Of a DNA stretch of 53,801 nt, positions 37,223-46,212 are shown piece after piece. Each line of letters starts with the position of its first letter. The first letter of the stretch is position 1. The position numbers and the translations under genes were made by a program. The notes under the pieces were generated by a model, which was given only the letters and a program-made list of their open reading frames with translations, was not told the DNA's origin and searched no databases. Origin of the DNA: Bermanella sp. 47_1433_sub80_T6 (lineage in GTDB: Bacteria > Pseudomonadota > Gammaproteobacteria > Pseudomonadales > Oceanobacteraceae); NCBI GenBank assembly GCA_002162985.1, contig MAAD01000139.1, positions 1-53,801 of the forward strand, read 5' to 3'.

Positions 37223-38425
37223 CTAAAGCTGACTTAATCCAAATGCTAAATCACGTTTGATATCTTCAATATCTTCAATACCACAGGCCACGCGAATTAA
37301 ACCGGCAGTAATACCCGCTTTAAGCCGATCGTCTTGCGCCACGCGACCGTGAGTGGTGGTGGCAGGATGGGTGATCGTGGTCTTGGTATCCCCCAAGTTT
37401 GCGGTAATGGACAACATGCGAGTACTGTCTATCACTGACCAGGCACCAGCTTGCCCCCCTTTCACCTCAAAAGACAATACGCCGCCAAAACGGGTTTGCT
37501 GAACCTTGGCTAATTCATGTTGAGGATGCTCAGGCAATCCAGCATAACAAACCGCATTGACGTTAGGCTGCTCTTTCAACCATAACGCCAGCGCCATGGC
37601 ATTTTCACTGTGTGCCTTCATGCGAATATTGAGAGTCTCGAGCCCTTTTAACATAACCCACGCATTAAACGGGCTCATGGTCGGACCAACAGAGCGCAAT
37701 ACACCCACCACATCTTCCATTAGGGCTTGTTTGCCTAATACCGCTCCGCCTAAGCAACGACCCTGACCATCAATATATTTAGTGGCGCTGTGAATTACCA
37801 CATCCGCCCCCAGAGCCAAGGGTTGTTGTAGTGCGGGACTGCACAGGCAATTATCTACCACCAGTAACATGTCGCTCGACTTGCACAAGCTGGCAAGCGC
37901 CTTAATATCAGCCACTTCATTCATGGGATTGGATGGGGATTCCAGGAACAACATCTTGGTATTATCTTTGACAGCACTTTGCCATTGATCCAGATCAGTC
38001 AAGGAAACGTAATCCACTTCTATCCCTAACTTGCTCACGTATTTTTGGAACAACACGTTGGTCGAACCAAAAATACTGCGACTGGATACGATGTGGTCAC
38101 CCGGATTTAACAGAGCCAGGATAGTACTAAAAATTGCTGCCATGCCCGAAGAGGTAGCCACGCATTGCTCAGCTCCCTCAAGTGCAGCCAGACGTTGCTC
38201 AAAATTTCGCACGGTGGGGTTGGTATAGCGAGTGTAAACATTACCCGGCTCATCCCCTGCAAAGATAGCGGCGGCCTCCTGGGCACTGCCAAACACATAG
38301 CTGGAAGTCAGAAACATGGCTTCGCCATGCTCATGTTCTGCAGTACGTTGCTGCCCGGCTCTCACGGCCAGCGTATCGAACGCCGCACCGTCTAGTTGTG
38401 CGTTGTAGCGTTTAGTATCAGCCAC
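37223..38425 (-). CDS. metZ: O-succinylhomoserine sulfhydrylase
   Basis: PLP enzyme that makes homocysteine directly from O-succinylhomoserine and sulfide. The ORF track is extended at the N terminus over purF. GTG 38425 (then ADTKRYNAQLDG) has AAGGA seven bases upstream, just after the purF stop, and gives 400 residues, near Pseudomonas MetZ (403). Seen are FDTLAVRAGQQRT, YTRYTNPTVRNFEQRLAALEG, and the PLP lysine in HSATKYIDGQGR. Order purF-metZ is as in Pseudomonas. Its product feeds the split MetH. Confidence 0.94.
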   Translation of the reverse strand: MADTKRYNAQLDGAAFDTLAVRAGQQRTAEHEHGEAMFLTSSYVFGSAQEAAAIFAGDEPGNVYTRYTNPTVRNFEQRLAALEGAEQCVATSSGMAAIFSTILALLNPGDHIVSSRSIFGSTNVLFQKYVSKLGIEVDYVSLTDLDQWQSAVKDNTKMLFLESPSNPMNEVADIKALASLCKSSDMLLVVDNCLCSPALQQPLALGADVVIHSATKYIDGQGRCLGGAVLGKQALMEDVVGVLRSVGPTMSPFNAWVMLKGLETLNIRMKAHSENAMALALWLKEQPNVNAVCYAGLPEHPQHELAKVQQTRFGGVLSFEVKGGQAGAWSVIDSTRMLSITANLGDTKTTITHPATTTHGRVAQDDRLKAGITAGLIRVACGIEDIEDIKRDLAFGLSQL

Positions 38426-38435
38426 AGGGGTTTCC

Positions 38436-39953
38436 TTATTCAACCGCTTCGTCATTGTGCAAATCGATGATGCCACTTTCTTGATTCGCTTTCTTTTTCT
38501 TAGCTTCACTACGCCTTGATTGAAGATCATTTAAATAAGCGTCATCGATGTCGCCGGTAATGTATTGGTTATTAAACACCGAACAATCAAAATCATATTT
38601 AACATCTGCACCGTCACAGGTAGCCGATACTAAATCTTCAAGGTCTTGGTAAATGAGCCAATCCGCTTTAATCGCTTCCTGTATTTCTTCAACGGTACGA
38701 TCATGAGCAATGAATTCTTCTTTGGCCGGCATGTCGATACCATAAACATTTGGGTAACGAACCGGTGGCGCTGCGCTGGCAAAATAAACTCGGTTGGCGC
38801 CCGCATCCCGTGCCATTTGCACAATTTGCTCGCACGTTGTACCGCGCACAATGGAGTCATCAACCAACAGTACATTTTTCCCGCGGAATTCAAGATCCAA
38901 TGCATTGAGTTTTTGTCTTACCGATTTTTTACGTAATTGCTGACCTGGCATGATAAAGGTCCGACCAATAAATCGATTTTTTTCAAAGCCTTCACGGTAT
39001 TTCACACCCAAGCGATTGGCCAGTTCCAGAGCCGAACTGCGACTGGTATCCGGAATAGGAATTACCACATCAATATCGTGATTGGGGCGTTCTTTTAGAA
39101 TCTTTTCGGCCAACCTGGCCCCCATCTTCAAACGGGCTTTATAAACCGAGATTTTATCTATGATGGAGTCTGGACGGGCAAAATAAACGTGTTCAAAAAT
39201 ACAAGGCGTTAACTTTGGATTCTCGGCGCATTGCTGAGTATGCAGATTGCCATCCACATCAATAAATACGGCTTCGCCAGGTTCAATGTCTCGAATCAAT
39301 TCATAACCCAAGGCATCCAGGGCAACACTTTCCGAGGCAATCATGTACTCAGGGCCTTGCTCGGTTTCACGCTTTCCAAACACGGCCGGACGAATGCCGT
39401 TAGGGTCACGAAAACCCACTACCCCGTATCCAGCTAACATGGCAATTACCGCATACCCACCCTTGATACGTTTGTGCACACGCTTTACGGTATCAAATAC
39501 ATCTTGCGCTTTTGGCACCAACTGCTTTTGTTCCTGCAACTCGTGAGCAAAAACATTAAGCAACACTTCGGAATCACTATTGGTGTTCACGTGACGCAAG
39601 TCTTCACGATAAACTTCTTCAACTAATTCGTGGGCGTTGGTGAGATTGCCGTTGTGAGCTAATACTATGCCGTAAGGGCTATTTACGTAGAAAGGCTGTG
39701 CTTCGGCCGAACTTGAACTGCCTGCCGTTGGGTAACGTACATGGCCAATGCCCATATTTCCCACCAGACGTTGCATGTGGCGCGAACGAAAAACGTCCTT
39801 CACCAAGCCATTGTCTTTACGCAAGTAAAAACGACCTTCATTACAAGTCACCATTCCGGCAGCGTCTTGTCCACGATGCTGCAACACAGTGAGTGCGTCA
39901 TACAACCCTTGATTCACATTGCTCTTAGCAACTAAACCAACAATGCCACACAT
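38436..39953 (-). CDS. purF: Amidophosphoribosyltransferase
   Basis: First step of purine synthesis: PRPP plus glutamine to phosphoribosylamine. The 505 residues match E. coli PurF. Cys2 follows the initiator Met (MCGIVGL) and is the glutamine nucleophile. [11 protein letters not shown] and the SNCDSE-type segment [11 protein letters not shown] are in the N-terminal Ntn domain; the C-terminal PRT domain has the PRPP loop [13 protein letters not shown]. The Lys/Glu-rich tail is typical. It lies 25 bases after cvpA and just before metZ. Confidence 0.97.
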   Translation of the reverse strand: MCGIVGLVAKSNVNQGLYDALTVLQHRGQDAAGMVTCNEGRFYLRKDNGLVKDVFRSRHMQRLVGNMGIGHVRYPTAGSSSSAEAQPFYVNSPYGIVLAHNGNLTNAHELVEEVYREDLRHVNTNSDSEVLLNVFAHELQEQKQLVPKAQDVFDTVKRVHKRIKGGYAVIAMLAGYGVVGFRDPNGIRPAVFGKRETEQGPEYMIASESVALDALGYELIRDIEPGEAVFIDVDGNLHTQQCAENPKLTPCIFEHVYFARPDSIIDKISVYKARLKMGARLAEKILKERPNHDIDVVIPIPDTSRSSALELANRLGVKYREGFEKNRFIGRTFIMPGQQLRKKSVRQKLNALDLEFRGKNVLLVDDSIVRGTTCEQIVQMARDAGANRVYFASAAPPVRYPNVYGIDMPAKEEFIAHDRTVEEIQEAIKADWLIYQDLEDLVSATCDGADVKYDFDCSVFNNQYITGDIDDAYLNDLQSRRSEAKKKKANQESGIIDLHNDEAVE

Positions 39954-39978
39954 GGCGTTACCTCTTTAAAAACATTAA

Positions 39979-40479
39979 TTAACTGGCTTGACCCAGAGTT
40001 AAAAGACTTTCAGTGGCGCCGGGCAAGATATTCTTGGACCAGCTAACCATGAGCTCGAAATGAGGAATTAAACTAGACTGCAGCCACCAGGGATCTTGAC
40101 TAAATGCGGTCATCTGCAACCCGTAAATGGCGGCGGTGATCATGATAAGACCTCTGGTCACACCAAATACAATACCAAACATTCGATCGGTGCCCGCCAA
40201 CCCCGTGGCCTTTACCAACTCGCCCACCAAATGATTGAGCATGGAGCCTATGATCAGTGTAGTGGCAAATAACAAACCAAACGCAGCGCCGTAGCGGGCA
40301 GACGGGGTTTGAATCCATTGAACCAACAATACGTCCAAATGGCCGCTGAATATGCGGGCGATTACAAAAGCTGCCAACCAACTGATGAGGGACAGCATTT
40401 CTTTGACAAATCCACGCTTAATACTGATAAGGGCAGAGATAATAACGACAGCCAGTATGACCCAATCAACGGTTAACAT
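39979..40479 (-). CDS. cvpA: CvpA family inner-membrane protein
   Basis: A 166-residue membrane protein with four hydrophobic segments, matching CvpA, known for colicin V export and later linked to envelope stress tolerance. MLTVDWVILAVVIISALISIKRGFVKE and GTDRMFGIVFGVTRGLIM are typical signatures. It immediately precedes purF, the usual arrangement. A good promoter lies about 60 bases upstream, separating cvpA-purF-metZ from dedD. Confidence 0.93.
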   Translation of the reverse strand: MLTVDWVILAVVIISALISIKRGFVKEMLSLISWLAAFVIARIFSGHLDVLLVQWIQTPSARYGAAFGLLFATTLIIGSMLNHLVGELVKATGLAGTDRMFGIVFGVTRGLIMITAAIYGLQMTAFSQDPWWLQSSLIPHFELMVSWSKNILPGATESLLTLGQAS

Positions 40480-40540
40480 GACAACCCCTAAGCATTTTTT
40501 CGAAGCATTACAAATTTACAACCGCACCCAGTGAGCGCGC

Positions 40541-40568
40541 ATTCTAACAAAGGGAAATGCCCGCGCAA
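40541..40568 (-). promoter_or_regulatory. Predicted promoter of cvpA-purF-metZ
   Basis: Minus strand TTGCGC, 16-base spacer, TAGAAT, then GCGCGCTC. It has the same layout as the tRNA-Ser promoter. The -35 region includes a CGCAAAC-like stretch on the plus strand that resembles half a PurR site, but no full palindrome is present. Confidence 0.5.
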
Positions 40569-40728
40569 ACCCATCCGGCCCTTCATAAGGGCTGTTTTAC
40601 AGAGATATATTTTTATAAATTATAAAAAACACAGTTCCATCTGATTTAGCGGGTTAAATAGCAGTTTCAGGCACCAATAACTGACCTAAAAGACAGCTTT
40701 TATGGTTTTAACACACAAACTGGAAAGG

Positions 40729-41271
40729 CTACTTACCCGTAAACACCGCCAGTTCCGGTTTGAGTTTAAACTCTTTTTTTATACGGTCCAATTTTCGTTG
40801 CAAGGCAGATTTTTGGGTACTTGGCCCCACCAATACTCGAGTATGTTTACCGTCTAATGTTTGTTTCTCATAGGCTTTATAGCCGGCATCTCGCAATTTG
40901 TCCCTTAAAGACAAGGCGTTTTTAATGTTGGCAAAACTGGCCACCTGTATTTGCCACACCACGGCTTGCCCGGATGCAAGTGTGACCGGCATTTCAAAGC
41001 CTTTTAAGGGCAGCTTTTGGCCGTCCACCACCATGTCTTTCATGACCACCAACTTGCCTTTAGATGCATCACTTGGCACCTTGGGCGACACAGGGATAGA
41101 CAGTGACTTTGGTAAGGGCATCTCCATGGCTGGCACGTTCGTCTCCAGCGCAACACTCTTACTGAGGTGCTCAGCATTTCGGGTTCTGGAGGTAATATTG
41201 GGCAACACAATTAATGCCACCGTCACCAGAACCGCCGCCCCCACTAGTTTACGCTTTATACCTTCATCCAT
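40729..41271 (-). CDS. dedD: SPOR-domain cell division protein DedD
   Basis: A 180-residue bitopic inner-membrane protein: one N-terminal helix (about residues 8-24), a short periplasmic linker, and a C-terminal SPOR domain (about 100-175, WQIQVASFANIKNALSLRDKL) that binds denuded septal peptidoglycan. The start overlaps the folC stop by 8 bases, as is common for folC-dedD. A 249-base gap with its own promoter separates it from cvpA. Confidence 0.9.
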   Translation of the reverse strand: MDEGIKRKLVGAAVLVTVALIVLPNITSRTRNAEHLSKSVALETNVPAMEMPLPKSLSIPVSPKVPSDASKGKLVVMKDMVVDGQKLPLKGFEMPVTLASGQAVVWQIQVASFANIKNALSLRDKLRDAGYKAYEKQTLDGKHTRVLVGPSTQKSALQRKLDRIKKEFKLKPELAVFTGK

Positions 41272-42535
41272 TGTTTTGCCCTTCGATCCAGTCCTGGGCT
41301 TTTGCCACCGTTATGAAGGAGCCCAATATAATTAATTCATCATTTTTATCCATGATGCCCTGTAACTCATTAAGAGCCTGCTCGATGGTAACATGGCCAT
41401 TCACTTCACCTAGCTCTGCGCGTACTTTAGCCTGGAGTTTTTCAACGGCTTGCCCACGATAACCACTTATACCCGCCAAATGCCAAGCCTGAACAAAGGG
41501 CTTTAAATGAGCCACCACTCCCACCGGGTCTTTATCACCCAACATAGCCAACAAAGCATAGCGCTTGCCTTTAATAGGCTTTACAGCCAATCGATTGGCT
41601 AGCAATTGGGCTGCCTGCGGATTATGACCCACATCCAAAATGGCGTTAAAGGGCTTTTCTATTTGCTGCAAACGTCCGGGTAACTGGGCCAAACGAATAC
41701 CCTCACAAATTTGTTCAAAACTCACACAGGGATTAACAAACTGCAGAGCCTGCAACACCGTGGCTGCATTTTCAATAGGCAAACTGGGCAAGGGTAAATC
41801 ATGGTAACCAACCGCCTCGCCGGTTGCTGTTTTGCCCTGCCAACGCCAACCATCCGGCTGCTCCTCATAATCAAATGCCCGACCTTTTACATATAAAGGG
41901 GCTTGGATTTGCTTGGCATGATCCGTTAACGTGGCTTGCGGTTCGCGCTGCCCACAGATAGCGGGAAGTTTACTGCGAAAAATCCCAGCCTTCTCAAAAG
42001 CGATGCTGGATAAATCGTCCCCTAACCAATCCTGATGATCCAGACCAATGCTGGTGACCACAGAAATATTCGCGGATACTATATTCACGGCATCCAGCCG
42101 CCCGCCCAAACCCACTTCCAATACGGCTGCATCTACCTTGTGTTTTTTAAATAAATACAATGACGACAAGGTGCCCACTTCAAAATAGGTTAATAAAATA
42201 TCCCCTCGTGCGCGATCGATGGCCATGAAACTCTCTATAAGTTCGGCATCGGAGACCGGAGACCCATTTATTTTTACCCGCTCATTATAATGATGAAGAT
42301 GAGGACTCATGTAGCTGCCCACCTTCATGGAAGCTTGCTGCAAGATACTGGAACACAAAGTAACACTTGAGCCCTTACCATTGGTGCCTGCCACCATAAT
42401 GACTAATTTGGCAGGTTTAAGAAGCTCCATGGAAGCTGCCACCTGCTGTACACGGGCTAGCCCTAGATCTATCTCACTGGGGTGTAAAGATTCTAAATAT
42501 TCCAGCCACTGAGCCAGTGTTTTATTTGTTGACAT
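41264..42535 (-). CDS. folC: Dihydrofolate synthase / folylpolyglutamate synthase
   Basis: Adds glutamate to dihydropteroate and to tetrahydrofolate. The 423 residues match E. coli FolC. Seen are the N-terminal LAQWLEYLESLHPSEIDLGLARV, the P-loop AGTNGKGSSV, the metal/omega-loop SPHLHHYNERVKING, GLGGRLDAVN and the C-terminal DVGHNPQAA. In Pseudomonas and Marinobacter-like genomes accD lies directly upstream; here trpA takes that place. Confidence 0.95.
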   Translation of the reverse strand: MSTNKTLAQWLEYLESLHPSEIDLGLARVQQVAASMELLKPAKLVIMVAGTNGKGSSVTLCSSILQQASMKVGSYMSPHLHHYNERVKINGSPVSDAELIESFMAIDRARGDILLTYFEVGTLSSLYLFKKHKVDAAVLEVGLGGRLDAVNIVSANISVVTSIGLDHQDWLGDDLSSIAFEKAGIFRSKLPAICGQREPQATLTDHAKQIQAPLYVKGRAFDYEEQPDGWRWQGKTATGEAVGYHDLPLPSLPIENAATVLQALQFVNPCVSFEQICEGIRLAQLPGRLQQIEKPFNAILDVGHNPQAAQLLANRLAVKPIKGKRYALLAMLGDKDPVGVVAHLKPFVQAWHLAGISGYRGQAVEKLQAKVRAELGEVNGHVTIEQALNELQGIMDKNDELIILGSFITVAKAQDWIEGQNNG

Positions 42536-42566
42536 GTTTTTTATAAAATATTAAGACAGGAAATAA

Positions 42567-42594
42567 TCGGCACCATGCTTAAACATGGTGCCGA
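42567..42594. other. Perfect 11-bp hairpin between trpA and folC
   Basis: TCGGCACCATG, loop CTTAAA, then the exact complementary arm. On the transcribed minus strand only ATTATTTCC follows, so termination is uncertain; it could be an attenuating or processing site in a long operon. Confidence 0.55.
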
Positions 42595-42604
42595 CACATT
42601 TTTA

Positions 42605-43414
42605 CTAAACAGCAGCGTCCATGGCTTCACGCATTTGCAGCATGATTTGTGACAACTCTTTTTTAATGAGAGCATCATCATTAACATTGCGTGCAACACA
42701 ATTCACCAAAGCACTGCCCACGATTACGGCATCGGCAATTTTTGCCACGGCTGCCGCTGTGGCACCATCTTTAATGCCAAACCCCACCGCCAGCGGTAAG
42801 TCTGTTTTAGAGCGAATACGATCCAGGTTCGCCTTTACGTCTTCAACGTCCAGGGCCGCTGAACCAGTCACGCCTTTCACTGACACATAATAAAGGTAAC
42901 CTTCGCCATGCTGACAAATTAAATCGGCACGTTTATCCGGCGTAGTGGGCGCCATAAGGAAAATGGTTTGAATATCCAGGGCTTTTAGTGCCCCGGATAA
43001 ATCTGTGGATTCCTCTGGAGGCATGTCCACTACCAACACTGCATCCACACCGGAAACTTTGGCGAGATCTGCAAATACTTGGTAACCCATTACTTCAATA
43101 GGGTTCAAATACCCCATCAAGGCCACCGCCGTTTTTGAATCGGTTTTCCTGAAGGCCTTCACCATATTCAAAACGTCGCGCAGGCTAGTGTTATGTGCCA
43201 GTGCACGCTCACAGGCCAACTGAATCACAGGTCCGTCGGCCATGGGATCTGAGAAAGGCACACCGATTTCAATAATATCGGCGCCACTTTCTACCAGGCA
43301 ATGCATCAATTCCACCGTCAATCCCGGTCTAGGATCACCACCGGTAATGTACGGAATCAGGGCTTTTTTTCCGGTTGTTTTTAGCTCTTTAAAACAACGA
43401 TCAATTCTGTTCAT
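42605..43414 (-). CDS. trpA: Tryptophan synthase alpha chain
   Basis: Cleaves indole-3-glycerol phosphate to indole and glyceraldehyde-3-phosphate; indole tunnels to TrpB. The 269-residue barrel has ALIPYITGGDP, the catalytic Glu and Asp in ADIIEIGVPFSDPMADGP, and the phosphate segment VGFGIKDG. It is 21 bases after trpB. The genes trpF, trpB and trpA are contiguous here. Confidence 0.96.
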   Translation of the reverse strand: MNRIDRCFKELKTTGKKALIPYITGGDPRPGLTVELMHCLVESGADIIEIGVPFSDPMADGPVIQLACERALAHNTSLRDVLNMVKAFRKTDSKTAVALMGYLNPIEVMGYQVFADLAKVSGVDAVLVVDMPPEESTDLSGALKALDIQTIFLMAPTTPDKRADLICQHGEGYLYYVSVKGVTGSAALDVEDVKANLDRIRSKTDLPLAVGFGIKDGATAAAVAKIADAVIVGSALVNCVARNVNDDALIKKELSQIMLQMREAMDAAV

Positions 43415-43435
43415 GTTTACACCTTTCTCGTTGAG

Positions 43436-44650
43436 TTAAATTTCAATGCCGTCGATGGCAGCAACCGTATGAATGTCCTTATCACCGCGACCCGATAAGT
43501 TAATCACTACAATTTTATCCTTGTCCATCTTGGCCGCTTGTTTCATACCAAATGCGACCGCATGGCTGGATTCAAGGGCAGGAATAATACCTTCGATCTC
43601 GGTTAGCTTATGAAAAGCATCTAGCGCTTCTTCATCGGTGGCGGCCACATAATTTACCCGGCCAATGTCTTTAAGATAGGAATGCTCTGGGCCTACGCCA
43701 GGGTAATCCAACCCAGCCGAAACAGAATGAGTAGGCATAATCTGACCATTCTCATCTTCCATTAGATACGTGCGGTTACCGTGCAATACACCTGGTTTGC
43801 CTTTACACAAAGGAGCGGCATGATCATCGCCATCCAGACCATGCCCACCAGCTTCTACGCCGTACATGGCCACTGATTCATCTTCGATGAAGGGATAAAA
43901 CAAACCAATGGCGTTTGAGCCACCCCCTATACAGGCGATTAAGGCATCAGGTAACCGACCTTCCTGCTCCATGCACTGACGCTTGGCTTCGCGACCAATA
44001 ATCGCCTGAAAATCACGTACCAGTTTTGGATAAGGATGAGGCCCTGCCGCCGTGCCAATAATATAAAAAGTATCATCCACATTGGTGACCCAGTGACGCA
44101 TGGCCTCGTTCATGGCATCTTTCAAAGTAGCTGTGCCTGAGTTTACGGCGACGACTTCTGCCCCCAGCAAACGCATGCGATAAACGTTCAGCTTTTGGCG
44201 CTCGATATCGGTAGCCCCCATAAACACGGTACACTGCAAACCCAAACGAGCGGCTACCGTGGCGGTGGCTACGCCGTGCTGGCCAGCACCGGTTTCAGCA
44301 ATCACCTTGGGCTTGCCGGTATGCTTGGCCAACAATGCCTGACCTATGGTGTTGTTCACTTTGTGGGCGCCAGTGTGATTTAAGTCTTCACGCTTTAAAT
44401 AAATCTTGGCTCCACCCACATGCTTGGTTAAACGTTCAGCAAAATACAATGGCGACGGCCGCCCCACATAGTGAGCAAGGTCATGATCGTATTCTGCTTG
44501 GAATTCCGGGTCCTGACTTAAGCGCTCGTAGAGCTCACTTAAGTCATCCAGGGCGGACATGAGGGTTTCTGATACAAATCGGCCGCCATAGGGACCAAAA
44601 TGACCTGATTTTGTTGGTAATTGCGTTACCGCTTTAAGATCGATCGACAC
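43436..44650 (-). CDS. trpB: Tryptophan synthase beta chain
   Basis: PLP enzyme joining indole and serine to tryptophan. The 404 residues have [13 protein letters not shown], the PLP lysine in [29 protein letters not shown] (phosphate loop) and the late SGRGDKD. The start lies 17 bases inside the end of trpF, so the two are coupled. Standard alpha-2-beta-2 TrpB, not the stand-alone TrpB2. Confidence 0.97.
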   Translation of the reverse strand: MSIDLKAVTQLPTKSGHFGPYGGRFVSETLMSALDDLSELYERLSQDPEFQAEYDHDLAHYVGRPSPLYFAERLTKHVGGAKIYLKREDLNHTGAHKVNNTIGQALLAKHTGKPKVIAETGAGQHGVATATVAARLGLQCTVFMGATDIERQKLNVYRMRLLGAEVVAVNSGTATLKDAMNEAMRHWVTNVDDTFYIIGTAAGPHPYPKLVRDFQAIIGREAKRQCMEQEGRLPDALIACIGGGSNAIGLFYPFIEDESVAMYGVEAGGHGLDGDDHAAPLCKGKPGVLHGNRTYLMEDENGQIMPTHSVSAGLDYPGVGPEHSYLKDIGRVNYVAATDEEALDAFHKLTEIEGIIPALESSHAVAFGMKQAAKMDKDKIVVINLSGRGDKDIHTVAAIDGIEI

Positions 44651-45275
44651 GGTTAACCTCTTTTATAAATTCGTTTATTTTGCTGTGGTCTTTTATGCCT
44701 TTTTCTACTTCCACACCGCCACTGACATCCACCGCAAAGGGCTGGACTTGTTCAATAGCCGAAGCAACATTTTCAGGTTTAAGACCACCTGCGAGTATTA
44801 AGGGTTTTGGAGATTCAGGAATGAGTGACCAATCGAAGGTCTCTCCGGTACCACCTGGTACACCTGGTTTGTAGCTGTCTAGAAGGAGAGCCAAGGCGTC
44901 TGGGAAGCGCACGCTCGACGCCACCACATCCGACGCTTGCCGAACACGGATGGCTTTGATGTAGGGGCGCTGGAATTGACCACAGAAGTCACTTTCTTCG
45001 TCACCATGAAATTGAAGTAAATCAATTCTAACCCCTTCAAGGACCTGGCGCACCTCTTTAACCGTTGGATTAACAAACAAGGCCACCACAGTAACGAAGG
45101 CCGGCACCGATTGAACGATTTTCTGGGCCATCTCAAGGGTCACTGCCCTGGGGCTGGGACCATAAAACACCAACCCTATGGCATCACTGCCGGCGGCCAC
45201 GACCGCCAGAGCATCGTCGCTGCGAGTAATGCCACAGATTTTCACACGAGTGCGCTGATACTTTTTTTGGCTCAT
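44634..45275 (-). CDS. trpF: Phosphoribosylanthranilate isomerase
   Basis: Amadori rearrangement of PRA to CdRP in tryptophan synthesis. The 213 residues have the catalytic Cys in [42 protein letters not shown] and the catalytic Asp in AVDVSGGVE. It is a single-function TrpF, not fused to TrpC. It overlaps truA by ATGA upstream and trpB downstream. Confidence 0.95.
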   Translation of the reverse strand: MSQKKYQRTRVKICGITRSDDALAVVAAGSDAIGLVFYGPSPRAVTLEMAQKIVQSVPAFVTVVALFVNPTVKEVRQVLEGVRIDLLQFHGDEESDFCGQFQRPYIKAIRVRQASDVVASSVRFPDALALLLDSYKPGVPGGTGETFDWSLIPESPKPLILAGGLKPENVASAIEQVQPFAVDVSGGVEVEKGIKDHSKINEFIKEVNRVDRS

Positions 45276-46111
45276 TTTACCTGCCCCATTCCCGTGCTCA
45301 TGAAAGAATAAAAAGACGGCCCATCTGGGTCGATGGGTAAATCAGGGTAGTTAGGATAATCCACATCCACAAAATACAAACCACCACCTGGCGCCGTGAC
45401 CCCGGCCTGCTTGCGATCTTGGGCCTGCAATACTTCACGACACCATTCAACCGGTTTACTACCCTGCCCGATGGGCAGCAACACGCCCGCTATGTTACGT
45501 ACCATGTGATATAAAAAAGCATTGGCACAGACCTCTAGTACCACCCACTCGCCCTGACGCTTAACACTAATATCTAACATCGTACGCTTGGGGTGATTAG
45601 CCTGACAATCACTGGCCCTAAACGAGGTAAAGTCGTTAAGCCCCATTAGGGCTTGAGCGGCCTCATGCATTTTTTCGGCGTCCAGAGGTCTACGCCACCA
45701 GGTCACTTGATCATGCATCAGACCAGGCTTTATAGGCCGGTTCATTATGAAATAACGGTAGCGTCGAGATACTGCACTGAAACGCGCATGGAAATCAGAG
45801 TCTACTGGCCTTACCCAGTTTAGGCACACGCCATTTGGCAGGTTAGTATTAATGCCCATTTTCCAGGCATGGGAATCCCTGATGGCATGGCTGTCGAAGT
45901 GAATCACCTGAGCACTGGCGTGAACACCGGCATCGGTTCTACCTGCACAAATTAATTTAACGGGGTGGTTCGCCACTTTTGAAGCGGCTTTTTCTAACGC
46001 ATCCTGAACACTTTTACCGGGATGGTGTATTTGACTCTGCCAACCCTTAAACAAAGCGCCGTTGTACTCTACGCCTGCCACCCAGCGTTGCACCTTAAGT
46101 GCTTGTTGCAT
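45272..46111 (-). CDS. truA: tRNA pseudouridine(38-40) synthase TruA
   Basis: Modifies U38-U40 in the anticodon arm of many tRNAs. About 279 residues. The catalytic Asp lies in CAGRTDAGVHASAQVIHFD; further signatures are RYRYFI and ASGFLYHMVRN-like AFLYHMVRNIAGVLL. The ORF track starts at GTG 46117; ATG 46111 is better placed relative to the GGTGAG site. It follows fimV, as in Pseudomonas, but a fimV terminator lies between, so its promoter is probably in the short gap or depends on read-through. Confidence 0.95.
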   Translation of the reverse strand: MQQALKVQRWVAGVEYNGALFKGWQSQIHHPGKSVQDALEKAASKVANHPVKLICAGRTDAGVHASAQVIHFDSHAIRDSHAWKMGINTNLPNGVCLNWVRPVDSDFHARFSAVSRRYRYFIMNRPIKPGLMHDQVTWWRRPLDAEKMHEAAQALMGLNDFTSFRASDCQANHPKRTMLDISVKRQGEWVVLEVCANAFLYHMVRNIAGVLLPIGQGSKPVEWCREVLQAQDRKQAGVTAPGGGLYFVDVDYPNYPDLPIDPDGPSFYSFMSTGMGQVK

Positions 46112-46148
46112 ACCCACTCACCCAAACTAAAAACTAAAATTTGAAACC

Positions 46149-46187
46149 TAAAAAAAGAAAACCCGAACATGCTGCCATGCCCGGGAT
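46149..46187 (-). terminator. Intrinsic terminator of fimV
   Basis: Minus strand CCCGGGCATG, loop GCAG, CATGTTCGGG (two G-U pairs), followed by TTTTCTTTTTTT. Confidence 0.8.
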
Positions 46188-46212
46188 TTTTTCGTACCGA
46201 ACCTTTTGTGTT

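Noticed and set aside
37223-38530. N-terminal 35-residue extension of MetZ in the ORF track
   Set aside because: It overlaps the purF C terminus in another frame; GTG 38425 has a strong ribosome site and matches family length.
40603-40625. AT-rich palindrome TTTTTATAA-A-TTATAAAAA between dedD and cvpA as a regulatory site
   Set aside because: Low-complexity AT sequence; a better promoter for cvpA lies nearer the gene, so no separate role can be supported.
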